A stretch of DNA of 64,000 nt from Clostridia bacterium DTU025 (GCA_001513145.1 LFSP01000049.1:3256-67255); one strand, 5' to 3'; shown: positions 1-8,815, counted from the first letter of the stretch. The notes: generated by a model from the sequence alone, not told the origin. Translations and numbers: made by a program.

Positions 1-820
1 TAGGGAGGTTACGTCGTCTGACATAGTGGTAGCTCTGCGCCAGCTGCGCGGCCTGCGAGGGCTCAAGCTGCTCGGGCTCTGAGAAGGTGGAGCTATACAT
101 TCCAAGAGGTTGGAGAATGTTGTCACGGACGTAGTCTCGGAAGCTCTGCCCCGAGGTCAACTCCACGACATGGCCAGCCAGGCCGAATGCGTAGTTGCTA
201 TACTGGATGACTTGACCTGGGGGTCTCAGAAGTAAAGGAATATTCGATCCCAAGTAGCTTCCCAACGACTGCTGGGGCTGGCCTTGCGGGGACGTGAGGG
301 CGGCCACGTCCTCGTCGAAGCCCGCGGTGTGGGTCAGGAGGTGCTGGATGGTGACCTCCTGGCCGCCAACGCTCGGGAGCTTGAAGGCGGCAAGGTGGTG
401 GTTTACGGGGTCGTCCAGGCGAAGGCGGCCGGCCTCCATCTCCCTGGCCATGGCGGCGGCGACGAACAGCTTGGAGATGGATCCCACGCGCACCAGGGTG
501 GACGCGGGGTCCATTGGCCGCAGCGTGATGATGTCGGCCCAGCCGAAGCCCTCAAGGCATACGACTTCGCCGTTCTGCACGGCCCCGGCCACGACACCGG
601 GCACGTGAAGGCGGTCCATGGCGTCAGGGATGACGCGGGAGAGCACGTCTTCGATGGTCGGCGTTTCGGATGGGGTCTGGGCCTGGGCAGGGGCCTGGGC
701 GAGGATAAGGGCAGGGGCCTGGGCATGCGCCAGCGCGGCTGGGGCCGAGCAAGCCAGGCTCGCTAAGCATATTACGATGACGGTCAGGGCGGTTCTGAGC
801 AGGCGATTCGTGGGAACCAC
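1..820 (-). CDS. Serine hydrolase, beta-lactamase/DD-peptidase family (partial, C-terminus outside window)
   Basis: Partial gene read on the minus strand; its 3' end lies beyond base 1. The translation has an N-terminal hydrophobic export segment followed by an Ala/Pro/Gln-rich stretch, then the class C beta-lactamase motifs: the catalytic tetrad SISK at about residues 114-117 and YSN at about residue 207 (within YSNYAFGLAG). The third motif (H/K-x-G) is not reached. Such proteins act outside the membrane as esterases, D-amino-acid peptidases or beta-lactamase-like hydrolases; the substrate cannot be told. The start is uncertain: GTG at 820 is the only plausible in-frame start before the hydrophobic segment, but the AAAGGA upstream sits too close to be an ideal ribosome binding site. 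Confidence 0.8.
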   Translation of the reverse strand, partial: MVPTNRLLRTALTVIVICLASLACSAPAALAHAQAPALILAQAPAQAQTPSETPTIEDVLSRVIPDAMDRLHVPGVVAGAVQNGEVVCLEGFGWADIITLRPMDPASTLVRVGSISKLFVAAAMAREMEAGRLRLDDPVNHHLAAFKLPSVGGQEVTIQHLLTHTAGFDEDVAALTSPQGQPQQSLGSYLGSNIPLLLRPPGQVIQYSNYAFGLAGHVVELTSGQSFRDYVRDNILQPLGMYSSTFSEPEQLEPSQAAQLAQSYHYVRRRNLP

Positions 821-997
821 GTCCTTTGCGATGGGATCGAGGCGGGTCGCGCTGATGCCAAGGTAAGGTATGGTATTCGCGGAAGATGGGGGCAATCCTG
901 CTTCGGGCGGCGGGACGCAGAAGGATAACAGAGCCCTGCTACAGAATCCAACACGAATGATTCGAGGTCACCAAAGAGCGAGGAAGGAGATGCCAAC

Positions 998-2797
998 GTG
1001 AAGGGCAGCTCAGTTGCGCCAGCGCACGTGCCGCTCAGCTCGGTTGCAGACGTCCAGAGCATACAGCAGATAGCCGACGCCGTCGCCGCTGCCATGGGCG
1101 TGGACGTTACGGTGGCCGACGCCAGCTTGCGGCGGGTGGCAGGAACGGGGCCTTTCGCCGGCGCGCGAGGGGAGAAGGTGCCGCAGGGGTGCGTGTTCGA
1201 AAGGGCCCTCAAGGGCTCGGGAACGCTCGTGGTGGAGGACCCGCGAGAGGTGGCCCTCTGCGTGGACTGTACCGGCAGGGATCAGTGCAGGGAAACGCTG
1301 GGCATGTGTACGCCCATCATCCTGGACGGCCAGGCCATCGGTATCCTGTCCATCGTGGCGTTCACGTCTGAACAGCGGGATCGAATAATGGCCTCGCTGG
1401 CCTCGTTCGTCGCCTTCCTGGAGAAGATGGCGGAACTGATCGCCACCAAGATGGCGGAACACCGTTTGATCACGGCCATCGAGGAGCGCAGCCGCGAGCT
1501 GGAGGCGGTGATGAACCACATCCCGCAGGGCGTGATATGCGTCGACGCTCAGGGCAGGATCAGGCACATCAACGACGGCGCGGTGAAACTGTTGCGGCTG
1601 ACTGAGAGGAGGCCGCGCAGGGGAGAGGATCTCGCGGGCATCTGGCCCGATTGCATGCTGCTGAGGTCCATGGCGCGCCGCGAGTCGCATTCCAACGTGG
1701 AGGAGAGCTATCGTCTGCCTGGCGGCGGAACGGTGAGGTTCTTGTCGTCTGTGAGCACTCTGCTACTTGAAGACAGGATCATCGGCGGCGTCGTGACATT
1801 CAGCGACCTGGAGCGCACCCACAGAGACGTCTTCAGGGTGATGGAGAAGGAGACCGCGTTCACCTTCGACGACATCATCGGCTCAAGCCCGCACATGCAG
1901 GCGGCGAAGCGTCAGGCCCTTACGGCGGCGCAGTACGATTCCAACATCTTGCTCACCGGGGAGACTGGCACCGGCAAGGAGCTGTTTGCCAGGGCCATCC
2001 ATAATGCCAGCCCGCGTCGAGACTACCCGTTCATCAGCGTCAACTGCGCGGCCATTCCCGAAGCGCTGCTGGAGAGCGAGCTTTTCGGATACGAGCCCGG
2101 GGCGTTCACCGGTGCCAGCAGGAGCGGTAAGCCGGGCAAGTTTGAGCTGGCGAATCACGGCACGCTCTTTCTGGACGAGGTCGGCGACATGCCCCTGTTC
2201 CTTCAGGCGAAGCTTCTCAGGGTGATCCAGACGATGGAGATAACCAGGGTGGGGGGCGTGCATCCCAAGCGCATCGACGCAAGGATAATCGCCGCCACCA
2301 ACCAGGACCTGGCGGAACTGGTGCGGGCGAACAGGTTCCGTAGCGACCTCTACTACAGGCTCAACGTGATCCCGCTTTCGCTGCCGCCGCTAAGGAGCAG
2401 GCGCGAGGACGTGCGGGAGCTTTCACGCCACTTCTGTGCCTACTACTCCCGGCAGTTCAACAAGGGGCCGATGGAGCTCACGGAGGAGGCTTTGGCTCTG
2501 CTCGAGAGCTACGGTTGGCCCGGAAACGTGAGGGAGCTGGAGAACGTCATCGAGTACGCCGTGAACTTCGCGAATGGCCCACAGATCCGCCCGGAAGACC
2601 TGCGGGCGCGGCTTTCTGTCGATGTGAGGCCGGCCAGGACAGGGATGGATCTGCGGTCTGCGACCAAGGAGTTTCAGAGGCAGATGGTGCAGGAGTGCGT
2701 TGCCAGGCACGGATCTGGGCCGGGGGCGCGGGAGCGGGCTGCGGAGGAGTTGGGCATCAGCAGGGCGACGCTTTACAGGATACTATCGCAAGATTGA
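998..2797 (+). CDS. Sigma-54-dependent transcriptional activator (GAF-like/PAS/AAA+/Fis)
   Basis: A 599-residue enhancer-binding protein. An N-terminal GAF-like region (about 10-155) carries a cysteine set C88-x2-C91-x5-C97-x6-C104. A PAS domain follows (about 165-270). The AAA+ domain has Walker A GETGTGKE (about 320), the sigma-54 contact loop GAFTGA and a VGDMP/Walker B region, and the C-terminus is a Fis-type helix-turn-helix ending LGISRATLYRIL. The GTG start at 998 has AGGAAGGAG 8 bases upstream. It stands directly before an operon that begins with a near-consensus -24/-12 promoter, so it most likely activates that operon. The signal is unknown; the cysteine cluster could bind metal, an Fe-S cluster or a thiol. 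Confidence 0.95.
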   Translation: MKGSSVAPAHVPLSSVADVQSIQQIADAVAAAMGVDVTVADASLRRVAGTGPFAGARGEKVPQGCVFERALKGSGTLVVEDPREVALCVDCTGRDQCRETLGMCTPIILDGQAIGILSIVAFTSEQRDRIMASLASFVAFLEKMAELIATKMAEHRLITAIEERSRELEAVMNHIPQGVICVDAQGRIRHINDGAVKLLRLTERRPRRGEDLAGIWPDCMLLRSMARRESHSNVEESYRLPGGGTVRFLSSVSTLLLEDRIIGGVVTFSDLERTHRDVFRVMEKETAFTFDDIIGSSPHMQAAKRQALTAAQYDSNILLTGETGTGKELFARAIHNASPRRDYPFISVNCAAIPEALLESELFGYEPGAFTGASRSGKPGKFELANHGTLFLDEVGDMPLFLQAKLLRVIQTMEITRVGGVHPKRIDARIIAATNQDLAELVRANRFRSDLYYRLNVIPLSLPPLRSRREDVRELSRHFCAYYSRQFNKGPMELTEEALALLESYGWPGNVRELENVIEYAVNFANGPQIRPEDLRARLSVDVRPARTGMDLRSATKEFQRQMVQECVARHGSGPGARERAAEELGISRATLYRILSQD

Positions 2798-2805
2798 TAC
2801 GGAAA

Positions 2806-2819
2806 TCTCAGAATTGAGA
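2806..2819. promoter_or_regulatory. Inverted repeat, candidate enhancer (UAS) for the sigma-54 activator
   Basis: TCTCA-GAAT-TGAGA, a 5-bp dyad about 87-100 bp upstream of the -24 element at 2906. The position fits an upstream activator site bound by the Fis-type domain of the neighbouring activator. Only one short dyad is visible, so this is inference from placement. Confidence 0.35.
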
Positions 2820-2905
2820 CTGCGGGTTTTCGGGGGCGTGCGCAGGGCGGCGAGCGAGTGGCGCCTGAGCAGGGACGGAGGGCCGGCGGAGCAAGGTTCC
2901 GCCGT

Positions 2906-2921
2906 TGGCATGGAAATTGCA
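2906..2921 (+). promoter_or_regulatory. Sigma-54 (-24/-12) promoter
   Basis: TGGCATGGAAATTGCA matches the sigma-54 consensus (TGGCAC-N5-TTGCA): the invariant GG (2907-2908) and GC (2919-2920) are exactly 10 bases apart. It lies between the sigma-54 activator and the cysteine desulfidase-family gene, on the strand of the operon. Confidence 0.9.
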
Positions 2922-2976
2922 TTGTTAATGGAATGCATGAAACTCCCTATACTCCTTGCTGTGAGGCGTGGTGTCG

Positions 2977-4212
2977 ATGGATCTGGAGAGCCTTAAGAGT
3001 ATACTCGATCAGGAAGTGGCAGTCGCGGTAGGCTGCACTGAGCCGGTGGCCATAGCCCTCACGTCTGCGGCTGCGATGGCGGCGGTGGGCGGAGAGCCGC
3101 TCAAGCTCGAGATGACATTGGGAGTGGGCGTGTTCAAGAACGCTCGCGCCGTGGGCATCCCGGGCACCACCGAGACAGGAGTGGAGCTTGCGGCGGCGTT
3201 GGGGCTGGCCATCTCCAAGCCCGAGGCGGGCCTGGAGATCCTGGGCCACGTGGATCCGGCGGCCCTGCAGCGTGCTAAGGATATCCTTCAATCCATCGAG
3301 CTTGGGTGCGATGTGGACTTCGACCGCGCAGGGGTGTACGTGAGGTGCAGGGTCGTGACCACCGCCGGCGAGGCGGTGGCCGAGACGGCGGGCAGGCACG
3401 ACAGCGTCTGCGTTCTGTCGGTCAACGGAGAGCGACTCCCCTGCGAGGGGGGTGAAGCAGCGTCGCAGCGCGAGACCCTTCGGCAGCTTGGCTCCTTCGA
3501 GAAGATGTTGGACGTGTTGTGGGATGCGCCGGCGGCGGGTTTTGTCCACCTTGTGGACAAGACCAGGGTCAACCTGGAGCTGGCGGAGTGGGGCATCAAG
3601 GCGGGCCTGGGTATGGGCATCGGAAGGTGCTCCAATGGAGCTGTGGCGGACCACGCTACGCTTGCGGCTGCGGCGTGCGACGCAAGGATGGCCGGAGTTC
3701 AGAAGCCCGTATGCACCTGTGCGGGCAGCGGAAATCAGGGGATATCCGCCACGGTGCCGCTGCTTTCGGCGGCGCAGGCGGAGAAGGTCGGCGAGGAGCG
3801 GCTTGGGAAGTGCCTGGCGCTGAGCCTGCTGGCAACGGTGTACGTGAAGGAGCACTTTGGGCTGCTTTCGCCGGTGTGCGGGTGCGCGGTGGCTGCTGGC
3901 GCAGGGTCTGCGGCGGGCCTGGCGATGCTGTGGGGAGGTGACCGGCAGGCAGCTGAAGCGGCGGCATCCGCGGTGCTGGCCACGCTCGCGGGGATGCTGT
4001 GCGACGGGGGCAAGGTGGGCTGTGCCATGAAGGTATGGACCGCCGTGAGCACCGCCGAGCAGTCGGCAAGGTTCGCGCTGGCCGGAGGGAAGATCCCTGC
4101 GGGCAACGGCATAGTGGGCAGGACCATCAACGACACCCTGCTCAAGCTGGAGCGAGTTGCAAGGGATGGCATGGGCGGTCTCGACCGCGCGATCGTGGCG
4201 GCAATGTGTTGA
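2977..4212 (+). CDS. L-cysteine desulfidase / serine dehydratase-like (UPF0597, CdsB/CyuA family)
   Basis: About 411 residues matching the [4Fe-4S] cysteine desulfidase family (COG3681; archaeal CdsB, E. coli CyuA/YhaM), which splits L-cysteine to pyruvate, sulfide and ammonia in the cytosol. Seen: the N-terminal GCTEPVAIA motif with Cys20, and the C-terminal cysteine-rich motifs CAGSGNQG, CGCAVAAG and CDGGKVGC that hold the cluster in this family. I chose ATG 2977 (GAGG about 10 bases upstream); GTG 2971 or 2968 are in frame. First gene after the sigma-54 promoter, followed by transporter genes, so the operon probably imports and degrades an amino acid or related compound. Serine or another beta-substituted amino acid remains possible as substrate. 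Confidence 0.85.
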   Translation: MDLESLKSILDQEVAVAVGCTEPVAIALTSAAAMAAVGGEPLKLEMTLGVGVFKNARAVGIPGTTETGVELAAALGLAISKPEAGLEILGHVDPAALQRAKDILQSIELGCDVDFDRAGVYVRCRVVTTAGEAVAETAGRHDSVCVLSVNGERLPCEGGEAASQRETLRQLGSFEKMLDVLWDAPAAGFVHLVDKTRVNLELAEWGIKAGLGMGIGRCSNGAVADHATLAAAACDARMAGVQKPVCTCAGSGNQGISATVPLLSAAQAEKVGEERLGKCLALSLLATVYVKEHFGLLSPVCGCAVAAGAGSAAGLAMLWGGDRQAAEAAASAVLATLAGMLCDGGKVGCAMKVWTAVSTAEQSARFALAGGKIPAGNGIVGRTINDTLLKLERVARDGMGGLDRAIVAAMC

Positions 4213-4286
4213 CGGAAAGCTTCGACAGAACTTCGACGGACCATGAAGAGAAACCAACGACTTAGCTTGAGGGAGGCGCAGGAATC

Positions 4287-5270
4287 ATGAAGAGAAACCT
4301 ACTGAGACTTGCCTTGGCGTGCGCGCTTGCCGGGGCGTTGATGCTGGCGCCTGTGGCGTCGGCGCAGTTCAGCATCAGATTTCTGACCATCTCCACGGGC
4401 CCCGTCGGGGGCGAATGGTACGTGCTGGGCGGAATCCTGTCTGAGATCCTCAAGCCTGCGCTGCCTGGCGTCAGGGTGACGGCAACCACCGGCGGTGGAG
4501 TCGCCAACCTGAGCACGGTGGCCAGTGCGAAGAGCGACATCGGCACCACCCAGGACCAGCTGCTGTTCGAGGCCAGAAAGGGTATGGGCGACTTCGCTGA
4601 CAATCCTCTCACCAACGTGGTGGGCCTCTGCTACCTCGCAGACATCTACATGAGCGTGTTCCTGGTGAGGGAGGACATGAACATCAACTCTCTGGACGAT
4701 ATCGCAGCCAGGAAGATGCCCATCAGGATCCTCACGGCGCCGCAGGGCTCGACGCCGTCCAGAGCTGCCGAGCGGATGCTGGCGGAGTACGGCGTCACTC
4801 CGGAGTCTCTGAAGTCCTGGGGCGGCTCACTGGGCTACGTGTCGTATGCCGATGCCAGCTCAATGATTCGTGACGGGCACGCCGACGCTTACTGCGGCCC
4901 GATCATGCCCGCCATAATCGAGCTCACGGTGTCGCGCAAGATGAAGATGCTCCCCGTGAAGCAGGCCGTGCTTGAGGCGATGAACGAGAAGCACGCCTAC
5001 GGCATCGCGGTGATACCCAAGGGCGCGTACGACTTCGTCAAGGAAGATACCCCGGTCATGACCGAGTCGCCGGTGCTCATCGTGCGCGACGACGTTCCTG
5101 AAGACGTGGTGTACGCTGTGACCAAGGCCATCGCCGAGAACGCCGAGAAGATCCAGGCGGCTGGCGCCACATACTTTGGATTCACGGCCGAGATCATGCC
5201 GAAGCTGGCAGGCGGTCCGATCCACCCGGGGGCGCTGAAGTACTATCAAGAGATGGGCTGGGTCAAGTAA
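4287..5270 (+). CDS. TAXI-family TRAP transporter solute-binding protein
   Basis: 327 residues with a cleavable signal peptide (hydrophobic 8-25, cleavage near SAQF). The mature N-terminus FLTISTGPVGGEWY and TTGGGVANL are typical of the TAXI branch of TRAP binding proteins (COG2358), which capture organic acids or amino acids outside the membrane and hand them to a fused TRAP permease. The permease lies directly downstream, separated by a stem-loop. Substrate unknown; context with a cysteine/serine-degrading enzyme and a DapA-family lyase suggests an amino acid or 2-oxo acid. Confidence 0.93.
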   Translation: MKRNLLRLALACALAGALMLAPVASAQFSIRFLTISTGPVGGEWYVLGGILSEILKPALPGVRVTATTGGGVANLSTVASAKSDIGTTQDQLLFEARKGMGDFADNPLTNVVGLCYLADIYMSVFLVREDMNINSLDDIAARKMPIRILTAPQGSTPSRAAERMLAEYGVTPESLKSWGGSLGYVSYADASSMIRDGHADAYCGPIMPAIIELTVSRKMKMLPVKQAVLEAMNEKHAYGIAVIPKGAYDFVKEDTPVMTESPVLIVRDDVPEDVVYAVTKAIAENAEKIQAAGATYFGFTAEIMPKLAGGPIHPGALKYYQEMGWVK

Positions 5271-5295
5271 CGCATAACGGTTAGGCAACGGGCAA

Positions 5296-5327
5296 CAGGC
5301 TGCGGGCGCAATGCCGCCTGCAGCCTG
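5296..5327 (+). promoter_or_regulatory. Intercistronic stem-loop between binding-protein and permease genes
   Basis: CAGGCTGC (5296-5303) pairs with GCAGCCTG (5320-5327), with further inner G-C pairs. There is no U-tract after it, so it is more likely an mRNA-stabilising or partially attenuating hairpin that lets the binding protein outnumber the permease than a full terminator. Confidence 0.5.
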
Positions 5328-5353
5328 CTTCAGGCCCCTGGAGGTGGAAGGCT

Positions 5354-7213
5354 GTGAGCGAACAGAACAAGGTGCTCAAGTGGGTTGTAACAATACTATC
5401 TGTGGCGTATGCTGCTTTTCATCTGTACACGGCTGCTTACGGGACTTTCATCGCGCAACTGCAGCGACCACTGCACCTGGCGTTCGCGGTAGTCATCGGG
5501 TTCTTGGTGTATCCGGCCAGCAAAGGAAAGAAGATCGGATGGTTCGACATGTTGCTGGCCGCGGCCGGTGCGTTCGCGCTGGGCTACCTGGTGGTCAACT
5601 ATGAGCCGATCTCGCTCCGCCAGACCCTGGTCACGCCCATGTCTACTTTGGATGTGGTGGTAGGGGCGATAGTGATAGTGCTCCTGCTGGAGCTGACGAG
5701 GAGAGCTGTGGGCGGGGTCATGACCCTGGTGGCGGCCGTATTCTTGGTTTTCATCGTTGCTGGCCCGTACCTTCCCGACATCATAGCCCACAGAGGGTTC
5801 AGCTGGGTGGACCTCCTCGATTACCAGGTGTTCGGTCTGGATGGGGTGTTCTCCATCCCGATGAGCATCTCTGCAACATACATCGTGCTGTTCATCATCT
5901 TGGGGACGTTCATGGAGTACACCGGCACCGGTGATGTCATCATGGACATCGGTAAGGCTGTCGCCGGCAGGTACCGGGGAGGGCCGGCTAAGGTTGCCGT
6001 GGTGTCGTCGGCGCTGTTCGGCTCGATCTCGGGAAGCGCTGCGGCGAACGTCTACGCCACAGGAACTTTCACCATTCCGATGATGAAAAGGATAGGCTAC
6101 TCTTCGGCGTTCTCCGGAGCGGTTGAAGCGGTGGCGTCCACCGGTGGGCAGATAATGCCTCCCGTGATGGGGGCGGCGGCCTTCCTCATGGCGGAGCTAT
6201 TGGGCGTGCCGTACATGCACATCGTCAAGACGGCCCTGATTCCGGCGATCCTTTACTATGCGGCACTCTTCATCGCTCTTGACTTCGAGGCTGCGCGCCT
6301 GGGCCTCAAAGGGATGGACCGCAAGGAGCTTCCCTCGATGAAGGACATCTTGCCCAGGCTCTATCTGTTGGTGCCCTTGATCCTGCTGGTGGTCATCTTG
6401 GTGCGAGGATACACCCCCTTCAGGGCTGCCTTCATCGCGATCATAGCCACCTTCGTGCTGAGTTTCGTGCGCAAGGACACCAGGTTCACCCTGGCCTCCT
6501 TCGTCGACGCCCTGGTGGTATCGGCAAAGCGCACGGTGATGATAGCCGCGGCGTGCGGAGCGGCCGGCATCGTGATCGGCTCCATCACCATGACCGGCAT
6601 GGGGCTGTCGCTGTCAAGCCTTATCATATCGCTGTCTGGCGGGAACACAGTGGCCGCTCTGCTATTGGTGATGGTGTCTTCGATCATCATGGGCATGGGC
6701 ACGCCCACGACCGTGGCCTATATCGTGGTGTCGACCCTTGCGGTGCCCATAATGAGGGATTTGGGCTTTCCGACGATAGCCTCTCACATGTTCGTGTTCT
6801 ACTTTGCAGTGCTCTCCATGATCACCCCGCCGGTGGCCCTGGCGGCTTACGCTGCTGGTGACATCGCGAAAGAGGATTCCATGAAGGTTGGGTTCACCGC
6901 GATGAGGATCGGGGCCATCGTGTTCACGATTCCATTCGTGTTCCTTTCGGATCCGCCTCTGCTCATGCAGGGCAGTGCAGGCGCCATAGCCTTCAGGTTG
7001 GGGATGACGCTGCTTTCGGCCGTGGCCTTCGCGGGCGCGGCAACTGGATGGCTCGGCCGTAGCCTCAACTGGTTTGCCAGGCTGGTGCTGTTGGCCGCGT
7101 TCGTCCTCATCATAGCGCCTGACGTGTTGACCAGCGTCGTGGGCATCGCGCTGCTGGCAGGAGTGTGGGCGTTGAGGGATCGGTTGGCGGTACGCAAGGG
7201 CGCAGCTGCATGA
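5354..7213 (+). CDS. Fused TRAP transporter permease (small + large subunit, 4TM-12TM)
   Basis: 619 residues, highly hydrophobic. The first part (about 10-110) corresponds to a DctQ-like small subunit and the remainder to the DctM-like large subunit; motifs such as FGSISGSAAANVYATGTF, TGGQIMPPVMGAAAFLMAE and GMGTPTTVAYI are typical of fused TRAP permeases that partner with TAXI binding proteins (COG4666). Sodium-driven uptake of the ligand of the upstream binding protein is expected. GTG start 5354 with GGAAGG just upstream. The C-terminal ~100 residues add extra hydrophobic helices, as is common in this family. Confidence 0.93.
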   Translation: MSEQNKVLKWVVTILSVAYAAFHLYTAAYGTFIAQLQRPLHLAFAVVIGFLVYPASKGKKIGWFDMLLAAAGAFALGYLVVNYEPISLRQTLVTPMSTLDVVVGAIVIVLLLELTRRAVGGVMTLVAAVFLVFIVAGPYLPDIIAHRGFSWVDLLDYQVFGLDGVFSIPMSISATYIVLFIILGTFMEYTGTGDVIMDIGKAVAGRYRGGPAKVAVVSSALFGSISGSAAANVYATGTFTIPMMKRIGYSSAFSGAVEAVASTGGQIMPPVMGAAAFLMAELLGVPYMHIVKTALIPAILYYAALFIALDFEAARLGLKGMDRKELPSMKDILPRLYLLVPLILLVVILVRGYTPFRAAFIAIIATFVLSFVRKDTRFTLASFVDALVVSAKRTVMIAAACGAAGIVIGSITMTGMGLSLSSLIISLSGGNTVAALLLVMVSSIIMGMGTPTTVAYIVVSTLAVPIMRDLGFPTIASHMFVFYFAVLSMITPPVALAAYAAGDIAKEDSMKVGFTAMRIGAIVFTIPFVFLSDPPLLMQGSAGAIAFRLGMTLLSAVAFAGAATGWLGRSLNWFARLVLLAAFVLIIAPDVLTSVVGIALLAGVWALRDRLAVRKGAAA

Positions 7214-7268
7214 ACCCCGCACATGAACTGTGCAGGCGAGATAGATTGCGAAGTCAGGAGGTAACAAC

Positions 7269-8219
7269 ATGGGTTGCAACTGTAGATGCAAAGAGAGCTG
7301 TTGCTCCGAGCTGGTGAGACCCGTCGGCTCGTGGGTGGCGCTGGTGACTCCCTTTACCAACGACGACAAGGTGGATATGGAGGGGTTCGCCCGCCTAGTT
7401 GATTTCCACGTGGCGAACGGCTCAGACGGAGTCATATTCCTGGGCTCCACGGGCGAGGCCACGTCACTCTCCATCGATGAGAAGAAGGAAATCATCAGAG
7501 CCATGGCGCCGTACTGCAAGGGCAAGATCCCTGCATACTTCGGCGTAACCTGTCCCACCACCAAGGACACAGTGGCGTTGGCCCAACTGGTGGAGGAGTG
7601 CGGCGGAGACGGCGTGATGATGGTGGTGCCACCGTACATCGCGCCTCCGCAGGATGCGGTGTACGATTACTTTGCGACCGTGGCGAAGTCCATCTCCATC
7701 GGCGTGGCGATATACAACAACCCCAGCCGCGTGATAGTCAACATCGATCCCGAGACAGTGATCAAGCTGGCCGAGATCCCTAACGTAGTGGCCGACAAGG
7801 AGGCCATGGGCAACATCAGCCAGCTGGCGGAGATCATCCCGGCCACCAAGGGCAAGCTGAACGTGCTGTGCTGCGACTTCCCCAAGTACTCGCTGATCCT
7901 GCCCACCTTGGCGCTGGGTGGCCACGGCACTGCCAACGTCGCAGGCAACATAATTCCCCGCGAGATGGCGGAGCTGTCGAGGCCATGGGCTTCGTGGGAG
8001 GACTTCAAGCGTACGCAGGCACTGGCCGAGGAGTACAGGCCTATCATGAAAGCCTGCTACTCTGTGACCAACCCAGTGTCGGTGAAGGCCGCCATGGAAT
8101 ACCTGGGCCTGCCATCGGGCAAGCCGCGTCTGCCGCTGAAGCCTATGGTCGGCGAGAAGCTGGAGCAGCTCAAGCAGCTGCTTGACCAGTTCAAGCTCAG
8201 GGAGAAGTACGGGCTGTAG
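7269..8219 (+). CDS. DapA/N-acetylneuraminate lyase family protein with Cys-rich N-terminus
   Basis: 316 residues of the class I (beta/alpha)8 DHDPS/NAL family. Seen: LGSTGEA (pyruvate-binding loop), YNNPSR with the catalytic Tyr near 148, and the Schiff-base Lys in VADKEAMGN near 177. The family adds or removes pyruvate from aldehydes; in a catabolic operon after a TRAP transporter a 2-oxo-acid aldolase or lyase role is likelier than lysine synthesis. The first 15 residues contain five cysteines (C3, C5, C7, C11, C12), an extension absent from ordinary DapA; the GGAGG at 7257-7261 and ATG at 7269 support that it is translated. True substrate unknown. Confidence 0.88.
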   Translation: MGCNCRCKESCCSELVRPVGSWVALVTPFTNDDKVDMEGFARLVDFHVANGSDGVIFLGSTGEATSLSIDEKKEIIRAMAPYCKGKIPAYFGVTCPTTKDTVALAQLVEECGGDGVMMVVPPYIAPPQDAVYDYFATVAKSISIGVAIYNNPSRVIVNIDPETVIKLAEIPNVVADKEAMGNISQLAEIIPATKGKLNVLCCDFPKYSLILPTLALGGHGTANVAGNIIPREMAELSRPWASWEDFKRTQALAEEYRPIMKACYSVTNPVSVKAAMEYLGLPSGKPRLPLKPMVGEKLEQLKQLLDQFKLREKYGL

Positions 8220-8278
8220 TGGCCGGCGGCAGGCGGGTTTACGCCTGAGGTTTCACAGTACGCTTGGGAGGAATAGAG

Positions 8279-8665
8279 ATGGCGACGAAGTTCCGGGCGC
8301 TCGAGGGCGCCGTACCCTACGTTCTTCACATGGAGGCGGGCGCCGACGTCTTCGGCGAGCTCAAGAAGTTCTTCGTGGAGGGCAACTGGACCGAGGTGGT
8401 CGTGATGGGTTGCGCGGGATCGCTGGACAAGGCGGTCGTGTGCTACCCAAAGGATGCGCAGCTTCCCCCGGTGATCGAACGCATCGAGATGGAAGGCGTT
8501 TTCGAGATATGCACCCTCACCGGCAACGTGATCTGCCATGAAGGATCTCCGCGGGTTCACCTGCACGGTTCGTTTGCCGAGAGGGGGATCAAGGTGTACG
8601 GCGGCGCCATCCAGGACGGGTCCCGCATATTCAAGTCTGCGGACTTCTTCCTGCTGGCGCGCTGA
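8279..8665 (+). CDS. PPC/DUF296-domain protein
   Basis: 128 residues matching the PPC (plants and prokaryotes conserved, DUF296) fold over nearly the whole length, including the HLHGSFAERGIKVYGGAI segment, where the LHxS/T and GG features of the family can be seen. Bacterial stand-alone PPC proteins are small trimers of uncertain function, often called DNA-binding by homology to plant AT-hook proteins; no AT-hook is present here. ATG 8279 has GGGAGGA 6 bases upstream. Last gene of the sigma-54 operon; a role as an accessory metabolic or regulatory protein for the pathway is inferred from position only. Confidence 0.85.
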   Translation: MATKFRALEGAVPYVLHMEAGADVFGELKKFFVEGNWTEVVVMGCAGSLDKAVVCYPKDAQLPPVIERIEMEGVFEICTLTGNVICHEGSPRVHLHGSFAERGIKVYGGAIQDGSRIFKSADFFLLAR

Positions 8666-8785
8666 CGCTGGTTGGCGTCATATCCAGGGGCGATCTTCGG
8701 CTGAGCTCGGCGTCTCCAGTATAGAGGCGTGGCTGGCCGATGGGTCGCCCTCTCTGCACCTTGAGAACGCTATGCTGTGAGCACC

Positions 8786-8815
8786 AAAGAGCGGTCGCGG
8801 GGCGGCTCTTTCGCG
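8786..8815 (+). terminator. Probable terminator of the sigma-54 operon
   Basis: AAAGAGC (8786-8792) and GCTCTTT (8805-8811) form a stem with a 12-base GC-rich loop, followed by CGCGTT. Weak U-tract, but it lies 120 bp after the last gene of the operon and just before the next promoter. Confidence 0.55.

Noticed and set aside
2947-4257. A 436-codon open frame opposite the cysteine desulfidase gene
   Set aside because: High-GC genes often leave the opposite strand open; the translation is His/Arg-rich with no motifs, while the plus strand has a clear family match.
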